Shown here piece after piece: positions 24,720 to 35,641 of a stretch of DNA of 64,000 nt. The stretch's first letter is position 1; every line of letters begins with the position of its first letter. The stretch lies in contig OZ007012.1 of assembly GCA_963931435.1 (NCBI GenBank), forward strand, positions 2,331,636 to 2,395,635, in the 5' to 3' direction. The notes below the pieces were generated by a model. The model did not search any database. It saw only the letters and a program-made list of their open reading frames with translations, and was not told where the DNA came from. A program made the translations under genes and the position numbers. The stretch is from Coprousia sp963931435. GTDB taxonomy: Bacteria > Actinomycetota > Coriobacteriia > Coriobacteriales > Coriobacteriaceae.

Positions 24720-25766
24720 TCACGTGGGGCGCACACCGGGAAAAAAGCGGCGCGCCGCCACCGAGGCGAGAACGCTCAGCGCGAGCGACGCTGCCACCGC
24801 GACGGCGAGCGACGTGATGCCGAGCACCATGAGCGCCCATCCCACCAGATGGATCGCATCCCAATGCAGCAGGTAGAACTGCATCTCAAGCGAAGAAGCC
24901 CGCTGGAACGGTTTGCTGGCGAGAAGCCGGCCGGCGGGCCCCGTCTGCGCAGCGAGCGTGTAGACCACGGGTAGCGTCAGCAGCACGAACGCCACACGGG
25001 GCAGGATACGGTCGCCGATCACCGCACACAGGGCGAATGCGCCGCACGCGAGCAGATCGGCTGCAGGCGCCACATGCAACGTCCCCGCGTCTTCCCGCCG
25101 CACGAAGATGACCCCGAGCGCGTACGCCATGCCGAACTCCGTCAGACGCACCACGGGGTTGGTATGGAGCGAGAACTTGAACAGACCGGGATCGGCCGCA
25201 TGGCACAGCTCCAGATAGAGCCGGAGGCACAGCAGCGTCCCGAAGACGCAGAGCACCCCGCGCCGCGGACCGAGCATCCGCGTCAGGCGCTTGATGACCT
25301 GCGCGAGCACCGGGGCGGCGGCGTAGCATACCATGAGCGCGGAGAGGAACCACCCCGGCGCGTTGAAACCCAATGCGATGCGGTGCGACCACGCCTGCAT
25401 CATAGCGAGGTGGAACGGCAGGCTGAGATAGGTGCCGGGGTCACCCCATGCAAGATGCCCCTCGAGGGCGATCACCGGGATGGCCACGATGAGAGCTGCA
25501 AGATAGAGCGGATAGAACTTGCGCACCTTGGACTCCAGATAGCGCACCGCGTCGCCGATGCTCGAGGTGAACCATCCATGCCGGTTGTATGCCACGAGAA
25601 ACCCCGATGCCGCGAACATGAGCTCGCAACCGCGCGCGCCGAGGTCGAGCAGATGATCCTGTGGCAGCGCGTGCCAGAAGAACACGGCAACGACGGCTAT
25701 GACCTTGAGCCCGGTCAGGGCGTACAGACGCGGGCGGCGTATCGTCCGCGCGTGACTACGATCCAT
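24720..25766 (-). CDS. Acyltransferase-3 family integral membrane protein
   Basis: The 348-residue product has about ten transmembrane helices and the family-typical N-terminus: a GLKVIAVVAVFFWHALP helix, then the GARGCELMFAASGFLVAYN segment. It resembles OafA-like O-acyltransferases that modify surface polysaccharides or peptidoglycan. The usual active-site His is present in FFWHA. GGGGGAAGGG precedes the ATG. It is flanked by repeat-rich DNA and an ABC-F remnant, and no polysaccharide genes are adjacent, so the substrate is unknown. Confidence 0.85.
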   Translation of the reverse strand: MDRSHARTIRRPRLYALTGLKVIAVVAVFFWHALPQDHLLDLGARGCELMFAASGFLVAYNRHGWFTSSIGDAVRYLESKVRKFYPLYLAALIVAIPVIALEGHLAWGDPGTYLSLPFHLAMMQAWSHRIALGFNAPGWFLSALMVCYAAAPVLAQVIKRLTRMLGPRRGVLCVFGTLLCLRLYLELCHAADPGLFKFSLHTNPVVRLTEFGMAYALGVIFVRREDAGTLHVAPAADLLACGAFALCAVIGDRILPRVAFVLLTLPVVYTLAAQTGPAGRLLASKPFQRASSLEMQFYLLHWDAIHLVGWALMVLGITSLAVAVAASLALSVLASVAARRFFPGVRPT

Positions 25767-25879
25767 GCAGCAAACCCTTCCCCCAGGGATTCACGCAAAG
25801 CATGGTAGCGCATGGGACGCCCTTGTGGCAGCGGATGGTTCCATCTGGGCGCGCTGTCTGCCATCTCTTCAACGTTGAT

Positions 25880-26187
25880 CCGCTTGCAGCCGCGCGGGTA
25901 CGTTCCGCATCGATGACGACATGCCGTGGCGCTTCGATGGGCTCTCGCACGGCGAGCGCAAGAAGCTCCAGGTCGCGGTCGCCCTCGGCCAGCGCCCCGA
26001 CGCCCTCGTGATCGACGAGCCCACCAACCAGATCGACCTCCACTCCGTCAAGGCGCTGGAACGGGCGCTCGCCGCCTATCCCGGCGCGCTGCAGCTCGTG
26101 AGCCACGACCACGCCTTTCTCGGGCGGTGCACCGCGCGCATCCGGCGCGTCGCGGAGGGCCGCGTGAGGGAGGCACCTGCTCTCTGA
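25880..26187 (+). pseudogene. ABC-F ATPase remnant (C-terminal nucleotide-binding half)
   Basis: About 100 codons encode the end of an ABC-F protein: a signature motif (FDGLSHGERKKLQVAVAL), Walker B (ALVIDEPTNQ) and an H-loop (LVSHDHAFLGRC). There is no Walker A, and an in-frame stop lies upstream of FRIDDDMPW near 25879. ABC-F proteins act on ribosomes and some confer antibiotic resistance; this piece could not function alone. Confidence 0.75.
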
Positions 26188-26314
26188 GGCCGGTACCGGT
26201 GAAATTGTGAACGCACCCGTTACCACACTCCATATTGGGTACCATTACTAACCGTTCTCACGCAGGCAGCGATCCGCCCCGAGCGACGGAAGCGCTCATT
26301 GAGGAGGTGCCATA

Positions 26315-26827
26315 ATGATACGAACCGATATCGAGACCATTGTTATGGCCGCCGGTGCCGTGCCATCCATCATCGTGCTGCGCGAGCGCCGCGGCGAGGG
26401 GGCCTCCGAGGCCCCGCTGCGCGCGCTCTCCATCCAGACCGGGTCCTTCGAGGCTGCAGCCATCAGCCGCGGCATCGACGGCTCGGGCAACGGGCGCCCC
26501 ATCACGCACGATCTCATGATCGACGCCATCCACGCGCTTGACGCCAAGGTGGAACGCGTGGAGATAACCCAGGTCGATGCACCGGTGTTCTACGCGCGCG
26601 TGGTGCTCGGCCGCCAGGACGCCGAGGGCGCCGTGAGCGAGACGGCGCTCGACGCCCGCCCTTCAGATGCGCTCGCGCTGGCCGTGCGCGCCAACGCCCC
26701 CATCTACGTCGAAGATGACGTCATGAACCGCGCGGGCACCATCTCCTATCGCCAGCAGGCGGACAACGAGGATGAGTTCGAGCAGTTCGACCGCTTCGTG
26801 CACACGCTCTCGCCGGACGATTTCTAA
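26315..26827 (+). CDS. Bifunctional nuclease family protein (BFN/DUF151)
   Basis: The 170-residue product matches the BFN domain: GRPITHDLMIDAIHALDAKV in the centre and ARPSDALALAVRANAPIYVE toward the C-terminus, followed by an acidic tail. Members have been reported with DNase and RNase activity, though the physiological role is unclear. GAGGAGGTG lies 6 bases before the ATG. The gene is monocistronic, with a strong terminator 55 bases after its stop. Confidence 0.9.
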   Translation: MIRTDIETIVMAAGAVPSIIVLRERRGEGASEAPLRALSIQTGSFEAAAISRGIDGSGNGRPITHDLMIDAIHALDAKVERVEITQVDAPVFYARVVLGRQDAEGAVSETALDARPSDALALAVRANAPIYVEDDVMNRAGTISYRQQADNEDEFEQFDRFVHTLSPDDF

Positions 26828-27220
26828 GCTCGAATCGTCTTTTCCGACTCATCTTGTCTAATGCCCCGGCCATGAACCGAGAAGCCCCGGCCCCTTGGAT
26901 GGAGAACCAAAGATCCAAGGAGCTGGGGCTTTTTCAAAGGCACTGCTGGATGTCGAGCATAATCCACCTCGTGTCTCGGAACCTCGCGCGCTGTACCGGC
27001 ACACGGGCTGGCATGGCAGGCGAAGGCTCACCGTCGCCGGAGCGAAACGCCATGCTCCCCTCAGGTAACGCGACTATCCCCGCATGGGAAGCGACGATTC
27101 ATTTTCACCACAATTGAAGACCGTTGAGCCGGGTAACCGTTTGATGCGCGAATAATTTACCAGCGGTTTTGTCAGCCACCCGCGACTATCTACTCGACAA
27201 AGCCCCGTTCGATTGTGGTG
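26828..27220. other. Intergenic region between the BFN gene and gyrA terminator
   Basis: It contains the BFN terminator (26883-26934) and a pair of inverted 17-base sequences (27100-27117 and 27208-27226, core CACCACAAT) about 90 bases apart. Nothing else convincing is seen between 26940 and 27095. Confidence 0.45.
26883..26934 (+). terminator. Terminator of the BFN gene
   Basis: AGCCCCGG..CCTTGGAT pairs with ATCCAAGG..GGGGCT around a 12-base loop and runs into TTTTT. Confidence 0.85.
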
Positions 27221-27254
27221 AAAAATGGGGCGAGGCCTTCATCGAGCCTCGCCC
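27221..27254 (-). terminator. Terminator of gyrA
   Basis: On the minus strand GGGGCGAGGC (27254-27245) pairs with GCCTCGCCCC (27236-27227) over an 8-base loop and is followed by ATTTTT. It lies 29 bases beyond the gyrA stop. Confidence 0.85.
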
Positions 27255-27282
27255 CGCTCACAAACACCGCCGCTGGACCCAC

Positions 27283-30057
<2,775 letters not shown>

Positions 30058-30175
30058 GTAATCCTCCTACTCAGATCGTGGTCACAAGGTCTCTGGGAGC
30101 AGGCGCGCCCATCCCGCGGGATGAGAAGGGGCCAACCAGCCTCGTCCCCATGCGGCCCTCGTCCGTCCTTGGGGA

Positions 30176-30212
30176 TGGATTGAAACGACCCCGTCCCCAA
30201 ATGACCCGTCTC
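30176..30212. repeat. REP-like unit between gyrB and gyrA
   Basis: GGATTGAAACGACCCCGTCC continues to CCAAATGACCCGTCT. It resembles half of the inverted pair at 24399-24510 (GGGTCA..TGGGGACG..GTTTT). The rest of the gyrB-gyrA spacer (30058-30326) shows no gene. Confidence 0.5.
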
Positions 30213-30326
30213 AGGTTGGACGCGGGTTTTCCAGATGCCGCAGGTCGGGGCGAAAGAGGAGGGCGCGCGCCTAGCGTGCGGCGCCCGACGATTGAACCCC
30301 GAGATGCGGTGCCTGGGAAAGACGCG

Positions 30327-32354
30327 TTAAGCATCGAGGTAGCGGGCGTCGTGCGCATGTTTCTCGATGTACTCCCGGCGGTACTCAACCTGATTGCCCA
30401 TGAGCTCGCGCACGGCGCGGTCGGCGGCGATGGCGTCATCGATGGTCACCCGCTGCAGGATGCGCGTCTTGGGATCCATGGTGGTGGAGGCCAGCTGCTT
30501 GGGATCCATCTCGCCCAAACCCTTGTAGCGCTGGACGGTGTAGCCACGGCGCTTCTTGGTCACCTTGCCGTTGCCGGTCTCGTCGCCCTCGGCGTCGTCG
30601 GGGTTGAGACCCAGGCCCTTGATGGTGTCGCGCAGGATCTCCTCCTCCGGCTGGCGGCCGTTGGGATAGACGTAGTGGATCTTGTTGCGCACCTTGACGC
30701 CGAAGATCGGCGGGCACGCCACGTACACGTAGCCGGCGTCGATGAGCGGGCGCATGTACTTGTAGAAGAACGTGAGCAAGAGAATGCGGATATGCGCGCC
30801 GTCGACATCGGCATCGGTCATGATGATGATCTTGTGATAGCGCGCCTTGGTGATGTCGAAGTCGCCGCCGTCACCGGAGCCGGTGGTCACGCCGCAGCCG
30901 ATCGCGGTGATGAGCGACTGGATGGTGTCGGAGGAGAACGCGCGGTGGTCGCCCACGCGCTCGACGTTCAGGATCTTGCCGCGCAGGGGCAGGATGGCCT
31001 GGATGTCGCGACGGCGGCCGTCCTTGGCCGAGCCGCCGGCCGAGTCGCCCTCAACGATGAAGAGCTCGGTCATCTCGGCATCGCGCACCGAGCAATCAGC
31101 AAGCTTGCCGGGAAGAGAGGCGGTCTCGAGCAGGCTCTTGCGGCGCGTGGCCTCGCGCGCCTTGCGGGCGGCGTTGCGGGCCTTGCTGGCCTGCTGGGCC
31201 TTCTTGACGATCTCGCGGCCGGCCTTGGGGTGCTCCTCGAGGTAGTCGGTGAGTCCGTCGTAGACCACCTTGCGCACCAGGCCGCGCATGAACGAGCTGC
31301 CCAGCTTGGCCTTGGTCTGGCCCTCGAACTGCGGGTCGGAGAGCTTGACCGAGATGACCGCCGCCAGGCCCTCGCGCACGTCATCGCCCGTGAGGTTGGC
31401 GTCCTTCTCCTTCAGGATGTTCTGCTTGCGCGCGTAGTCGTTGATCACGCTCGTGAGCGCCGTGCGGAAGCCCTCGAGGTGCATGCCGCCCTCGGGGGTG
31501 TAGATGTCGTTGGCGAAGCTCATCACGTTCTCGGAGTACGAGGTGTTCCACTGCAGCGCCACCTCGACCTCGCCCGTCTTGTCCACGGGCGCGCCGTCCT
31601 CGCTCTTGCCGGTGAGGTAGATGGGCCGCTTGAGCCCCTCGGGGATCTCCTTGCCCTCGTTCAGGAACTTCACGAAGTCGATGATGCCGCCCTCGTAGCA
31701 GAACTCGTCCACGCGGGGCGTGAGCTCGCGCTCGTCCTTGAGGACGATCTTGAGGTTGCGGTTCAGGAAGGCCGTCTCCTGCAGGCGGTTGCGCAGGACC
31801 TCGTAATCGTAGACGGTGGTCTCGAAGATCTCGTCATCGGGCCAGAAGGTGGTGGTGGTACCCGTCGCCTTGGACTTGCCCACCTCTTTCATCTTCTGCG
31901 TGGTCTTGCCGCGACTGAACTGCATCTCGTAGATCTTGCCGTCGCGCTTGACCTGGACGATCATCTTCTTCGAGAGGGCGTTCACCACCGAGACGCCCAC
32001 GCCGTGCAGACCGCCGGAAACCTTGTAGGCTGAGTTGTCGAACTTGCCGCCGGCGTGCAGGATCGTCATGACCACCTCGAGGGTGGGGATCTTCTTCACG
32101 GGGTGCTTGTCGACGGGGATGCCGCGGCCGTTGTCCACCACGGTGATGGAGTTGTCGGCGTGCACCGTCACCTCGATCTTGGTGCAGAAGCCCGCCATCG
32201 CCTCGTCCACGGAGTTATCGACGATCTCCCACACCAGATGGTGCAGGCCGCTCGAGCTCGTCGAGCCGATGTACATGCCGGGGCGCTTGCGCACGGCTTC
32301 GAGACCCTCGAGGATCTTGATCTCGCTGCCGTCGTACTGTTCCTTTTTCGCCAC
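30327..32354 (-). CDS. gyrB: DNA gyrase subunit B
   Basis: The 675-residue product supplies ATPase and part of the cleavage site. The GHKL ATP site shows EIVDNSVDEA, VVDNGRGIPVD and the GGLHGVGVSVVNALS lid; the toprim domain shows LFIVEGDSAGGSAKDGRRRD and the acidic TDADVDGAHIR; the C-terminus has QRYKGLGEMDP. Length and motif order are those of a standard gyrase B without the gammaproteobacterial insert. It follows dciA on the same strand after about 105 bases, in the conserved recF-dciA-gyrB-gyrA order. Confidence 0.98.
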   Translation of the reverse strand: MAKKEQYDGSEIKILEGLEAVRKRPGMYIGSTSSSGLHHLVWEIVDNSVDEAMAGFCTKIEVTVHADNSITVVDNGRGIPVDKHPVKKIPTLEVVMTILHAGGKFDNSAYKVSGGLHGVGVSVVNALSKKMIVQVKRDGKIYEMQFSRGKTTQKMKEVGKSKATGTTTTFWPDDEIFETTVYDYEVLRNRLQETAFLNRNLKIVLKDERELTPRVDEFCYEGGIIDFVKFLNEGKEIPEGLKRPIYLTGKSEDGAPVDKTGEVEVALQWNTSYSENVMSFANDIYTPEGGMHLEGFRTALTSVINDYARKQNILKEKDANLTGDDVREGLAAVISVKLSDPQFEGQTKAKLGSSFMRGLVRKVVYDGLTDYLEEHPKAGREIVKKAQQASKARNAARKAREATRRKSLLETASLPGKLADCSVRDAEMTELFIVEGDSAGGSAKDGRRRDIQAILPLRGKILNVERVGDHRAFSSDTIQSLITAIGCGVTTGSGDGGDFDITKARYHKIIIMTDADVDGAHIRILLLTFFYKYMRPLIDAGYVYVACPPIFGVKVRNKIHYVYPNGRQPEEEILRDTIKGLGLNPDDAEGDETGNGKVTKKRRGYTVQRYKGLGEMDPKQLASTTMDPKTRILQRVTIDDAIAADRAVRELMGNQVEYRREYIEKHAHDARYLDA

Positions 32355-32459
32355 GTGCTCTCCCTTGTACGAAAAACTCGTTTAGCCGATCTATTCTAGC
32401 GGAAAACACGTGGTCACTCTCCGTGGTTCAACCACCTCTACAAGGGCACCAGATTGCGT

Positions 32460-33029
32460 CTACGCCCCGTTCGCGGCGTCGCAACCCTTTTTCCACTCGA
32501 GGCTGGCTTTCATGGCCTTTTTGAGAGATTCGGCGAGCCTGCGGTCCGCGATGGGGCTCACCGCGTCGGCGAGCGCCTCCTCCTCGGCCTCCGTCAACGC
32601 CGCGCGGGGCGCCTGCGGGCACGGTGTGGCGGGCGCGGGCAGGTGACGGGCGGCGCGCTTGCCGGCCGGTGTGTAGCCCGCCTTGGAGGTGCGGAAACGG
32701 AAGCCCGCAATGTCCACGCCCAGGCGCGCCATGCGGGCGCGGATGATCTCGCGCAGCATCCCCATCTCCTGCGTCCACGTGGCCGCGTCGAGGTAGACCA
32801 GGAGCTCGTTGGAGTCGGGCAGGTAGCGCAGGCCGGTCACGTGGTCGCCCTCGCGGGTGCCCGCGCACACGGCGTTCCAAGCGCGGTACACCTCGCGCGA
32901 GCGCTCGGCGGCGCGAAGGCGCTCGCGCTCCTCCTCGCTCGCCGCATCCCAGATGCGGTGGCGCTCGCCATCCATGAAGCTGCGCACGTCCGCCGTGCGC
33001 GAAAGCCTGTCAGCTCTGCGCCTCGCCAT
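32460..33029 (-). CDS. dciA: DciA-like replicative helicase loader (DUF721)
   Basis: The 189-residue product has the DUF721/DciA core at about residues 45-110: VYRAWNAVCAGT, a GLRYLPDSNELLVYLDAATW segment and EMGMLREIIRARMARLG. DciA proteins interact with and help load the DnaB helicase in bacteria without DnaC or DnaI. Position between recF and gyrB is the standard actinobacterial placement. The start overlaps the end of recF by 20 bases. A basic, disordered C-terminal half follows the domain. Confidence 0.88.
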   Translation of the reverse strand: MARRRADRLSRTADVRSFMDGERHRIWDAASEEERERLRAAERSREVYRAWNAVCAGTREGDHVTGLRYLPDSNELLVYLDAATWTQEMGMLREIIRARMARLGVDIAGFRFRTSKAGYTPAGKRAARHLPAPATPCPQAPRAALTEAEEEALADAVSPIADRRLAESLKKAMKASLEWKKGCDAANGA

Positions 33030-34272
33030 CGCCTATGCCCACCACCTTCGCGCGCTCCAGCACCTCGGAAGAGAAATACCCCAGGTTGGTCGTGGTGATA
33101 ACCGTCTGAACCCCGGTCTGCACGAGCTCCAGGAAGGCGGAGCGGCGGGACGCGTCGAGCTCGCTCATCACGTCGTCGAGCAGAAGCAGCGGCGGGCGGC
33201 CCAGGATGTCGCGCGTCACCTCGACCTCGGCCACCTTCCAGGCGAGCACGAGCGAGCGCTGCTGCCCCTGCGAGGCGAAGGCGCGGGCGTCGCGCCCGTC
33301 GATGGAGAAGCGGATCTCGTCACGATGCGGGCCCACGAGGGTGATGCCGCGGCGGAGCTCGTCGGCGAAGCAGGCGTCGAGCGCAGAGAGGAAAGCCTCC
33401 TTCCACGCAGAGACCCGCTCCGCACGGGCACCGCCGGACGCGGATCGATGCGCAGACGGAGCTGGAGCGGGCGCGTCGGGAGCCGCAGCGTCGACCGCAC
33501 CCGTGGCATCGGCGGAGGTCGCCGCCCGCGAGGAGCCGTCGACGAGCTCCCCCGTCCGCGGAGCCTCCCCATCCCCGACCGCCGTGACGGACACCGGGCA
33601 GACGGTCGGCTCGTAGGCGATGTCGGCGCGCTCACCCGGCGCGATGCGGGCATATGCCTCGACGAAGCGCTCGCGCACGCGCGCGAGCAGGGCCATCCGG
33701 TGCACGAGAAGCGAGGCTCCGGCCTGCGCGAGCGAGTCGTTCCAGGCGCCGAGCATCTCGTGCGTGCACCACCGCTCCTTGAGCAGGGCGTTGCGCTGCT
33801 CGACCAGGCGCTCGTAGGAGCCGAGGAGCTGCGCGTACTGCTCGTTGAGCTGCACGCCGAACCCGTCGAGCGCCGCGCGGCGGACGCGGGCCGAGCGCTT
33901 GACCATGTCGAGGTCGTCGGGGCAGAACAGCACGCTCGGCACCACACCGCGCACCCCGGCGGCACGGCACTTCTTGCCGTTGCGGCTGAACGAGCGCTTG
34001 CCCTCGCGCACGGCGCAGCCGAGGTCGATGACCCGGCCCTCGCCCTCGAGGCGCAGCGAGAGCATGCAGCTCGTCTCGCCCTCCGCCACGAGCTCGGTCG
34101 GCGCGGGGCGTCTGAAGCTCGCGCCCGAAGTGAGGAGCTGCAGCGCCTCGACGAGGTTCGTCTTGCCCGCAGCGTTGCGACCCACGAGGATCGTCACGCC
34201 CTCATCGAGCTCGAGAGCGTACGACGCGAAGTTCCGGTAGTCGCGCACCGCGAGCTCCCGCGCAAGAATCAT
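33010..34272 (-). CDS. recF: DNA replication and repair protein RecF
   Basis: The 420-residue product is an SMC-like ATPase acting at gaps and stalled forks. Walker A is VGRNAAGKTNLVEAL near residue 30; the signature region FASQGQQRSLVLAWK and Walker B LLLLDDVMSELD lie near residues 340-375. An Ala/Pro/Ser-rich insertion of about 50 residues (near 228-278, around RAATSADATGAVDAA) makes it longer than the usual 360-370 residues. It starts 21 bases after dnaN and overlaps dciA at its end, so the three are probably co-transcribed. Confidence 0.96.
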   Translation of the reverse strand: MILARELAVRDYRNFASYALELDEGVTILVGRNAAGKTNLVEALQLLTSGASFRRPAPTELVAEGETSCMLSLRLEGEGRVIDLGCAVREGKRSFSRNGKKCRAAGVRGVVPSVLFCPDDLDMVKRSARVRRAALDGFGVQLNEQYAQLLGSYERLVEQRNALLKERWCTHEMLGAWNDSLAQAGASLLVHRMALLARVRERFVEAYARIAPGERADIAYEPTVCPVSVTAVGDGEAPRTGELVDGSSRAATSADATGAVDAAAPDAPAPAPSAHRSASGGARAERVSAWKEAFLSALDACFADELRRGITLVGPHRDEIRFSIDGRDARAFASQGQQRSLVLAWKVAEVEVTRDILGRPPLLLLDDVMSELDASRRSAFLELVQTGVQTVITTTNLGYFSSEVLERAKVVGIGDGEAQS

Positions 34273-34293
34273 CTCGATACCTCGATCCGCCGG

Positions 34294-35397
34294 CTAGATG
34301 CGGACGGGCATCACCAGGTACAGATAGTTGATCTTGTCATACGACTTGAACACGCCGGGCGCCGCGTAGCTCTTGAGCTCCAGCGTGATCTCCTTCTCAT
34401 GCCCTAGTACGTTCAGGCAGCCGAACAGGTAGCGGTAGTTGAACGCGATGACGCCGGATTGACCCGTCGCCTCGACGTCGAGCGTCTCCTGGGCTTGGTC
34501 TTGGTCGCCGGAGATCGATGATAGCGAAAGCGTGTTCGCCTCGGTGTCGATCTCGAGCTTGACGGCGGGGTTGGACTGCGCGATGACGGCCACGCGCTTG
34601 AGCGCGGCGTTGAACGCCTCGACGTCGATCTTGACGCTCGTCACGCACGAATCGGGGATGAGCTGCTTGTAGTTGGGGTAGGTCCCCTCCAGACGCCGCG
34701 AGACGTAGCAGGTGTTGCCCGCCTCGAACACCACCTGCGTGTCCGTGGACCCCACCAGGATCGAGGGCTCCTCATGCATGATGGAGAGGGCGTCGTTCAT
34801 GGCCTCGGCGGGCACGTTGAGCTCGAAGCTTCCCTCGAGGCTGGAGGTCTCCACCTGCGTGTCGCACACCGCCAGGCGGAACGAGTCGGTGGCGACGAGA
34901 CGGATGGTGTTGTTCTCGACCGTCATGTGGATGCCGCCGAGGATCGGGCGCGCCTTGTCGGTCGAGGTCACGCGCCACACGCGCGCTGCCATGTCCGAGA
35001 GGATGTTCACCGGCAGCTCCACCGCCGATTCGATCGCGTAGGAGGGGAACTCGGGGAAGTCGGCGGCGTCGAGAGTGTTCAGGCGCACGTGGGCCTTCAT
35101 GCACGCGATGGCGATCTGCCGGTCCACCGTCTCGAAGTACACCGGGGCGTCGGGAAGCGTCTTGATGAGGTTCGAGAGCATCTTGCACGGGATCACCGTC
35201 TCGCCCTCCTCCTCCACATGCGCCGCGATGCGGTGACGGATGGAGGTGGTGTAGTTGGAGGTCTGGAACTCCAGCACCCCGTCACGGGCACGCACGAGTA
35301 CGCCGGAGAGGATGGGGAGCGTCGAGGAGGAGGCGATGCCCTTCTGCACGGTCGCGATGGCTTCCGAGAGCGATGTCTGGCTTACGGTGAACTTCAT
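34294..35397 (-). CDS. dnaN: DNA polymerase III beta sliding clamp
   Basis: The 367-residue product has the three-domain clamp architecture, from MKFTVSQTSLSEAIATVQKG to the C-terminal YLVMPVRI, the usual ending that forms part of the peptide-binding pocket. It encircles DNA and tethers polymerase and partners. The start at 35397 follows AAAGAAAGGCGCGCC. A perfect 14-bp palindrome lies 16-29 bases upstream of the ATG, and the region between it and dnaA is a likely part of oriC. Confidence 0.98.
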   Translation of the reverse strand: MKFTVSQTSLSEAIATVQKGIASSSTLPILSGVLVRARDGVLEFQTSNYTTSIRHRIAAHVEEEGETVIPCKMLSNLIKTLPDAPVYFETVDRQIAIACMKAHVRLNTLDAADFPEFPSYAIESAVELPVNILSDMAARVWRVTSTDKARPILGGIHMTVENNTIRLVATDSFRLAVCDTQVETSSLEGSFELNVPAEAMNDALSIMHEEPSILVGSTDTQVVFEAGNTCYVSRRLEGTYPNYKQLIPDSCVTSVKIDVEAFNAALKRVAVIAQSNPAVKLEIDTEANTLSLSSISGDQDQAQETLDVEATGQSGVIAFNYRYLFGCLNVLGHEKEITLELKSYAAPGVFKSYDKINYLYLVMPVRI

Positions 35398-35641
35398 GGC
35401 GCGCCTTTCTTTTACTTATATAAGTATTTCTCTTTAGTAATTGTAATAGGACGGTTGAGGTTGTGGATTACTCTTCTTTGGGCAGGATGGGGCCGGAAAA
35501 GTTTTCGACCGGGCGCTGTTGATAGCACTCCTTGTTTTCCACCTTGTGCGGCCCCTTCGATCTTTTCCACTGGGCGCCCGTGGTTTTCCACCGGTTGTGG
35601 GGAGCTTTCCCACCGGTTTTGCGGGCGCTCCGGTGCCCGTG
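35398..35641. other. dnaA-dnaN spacer with DnaA-box-like sites (oriC part)
   Basis: DnaA-box-like nonamers occur at 35535-35543 (TTTTCCACC), 35563-35571 (TTTTCCACT), 35584-35592 (TTTTCCACC) and, inverted, at 35462-35470 (TAATCCACA as complement). An AT-rich segment at 35408-35450 beside dnaN could be the unwinding element. The boxes differ from the perfect TTATCCACA, so assignment as oriC rests on gene order as well. Confidence 0.65.
35413..35426. repeat. Perfect 14-bp AT-rich palindrome upstream of dnaN
   Basis: TACTTATATAAGTA is self-complementary and sits in the AT-rich stretch just before dnaN. It may be part of the origin unwinding element or a regulator site. Confidence 0.6.
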
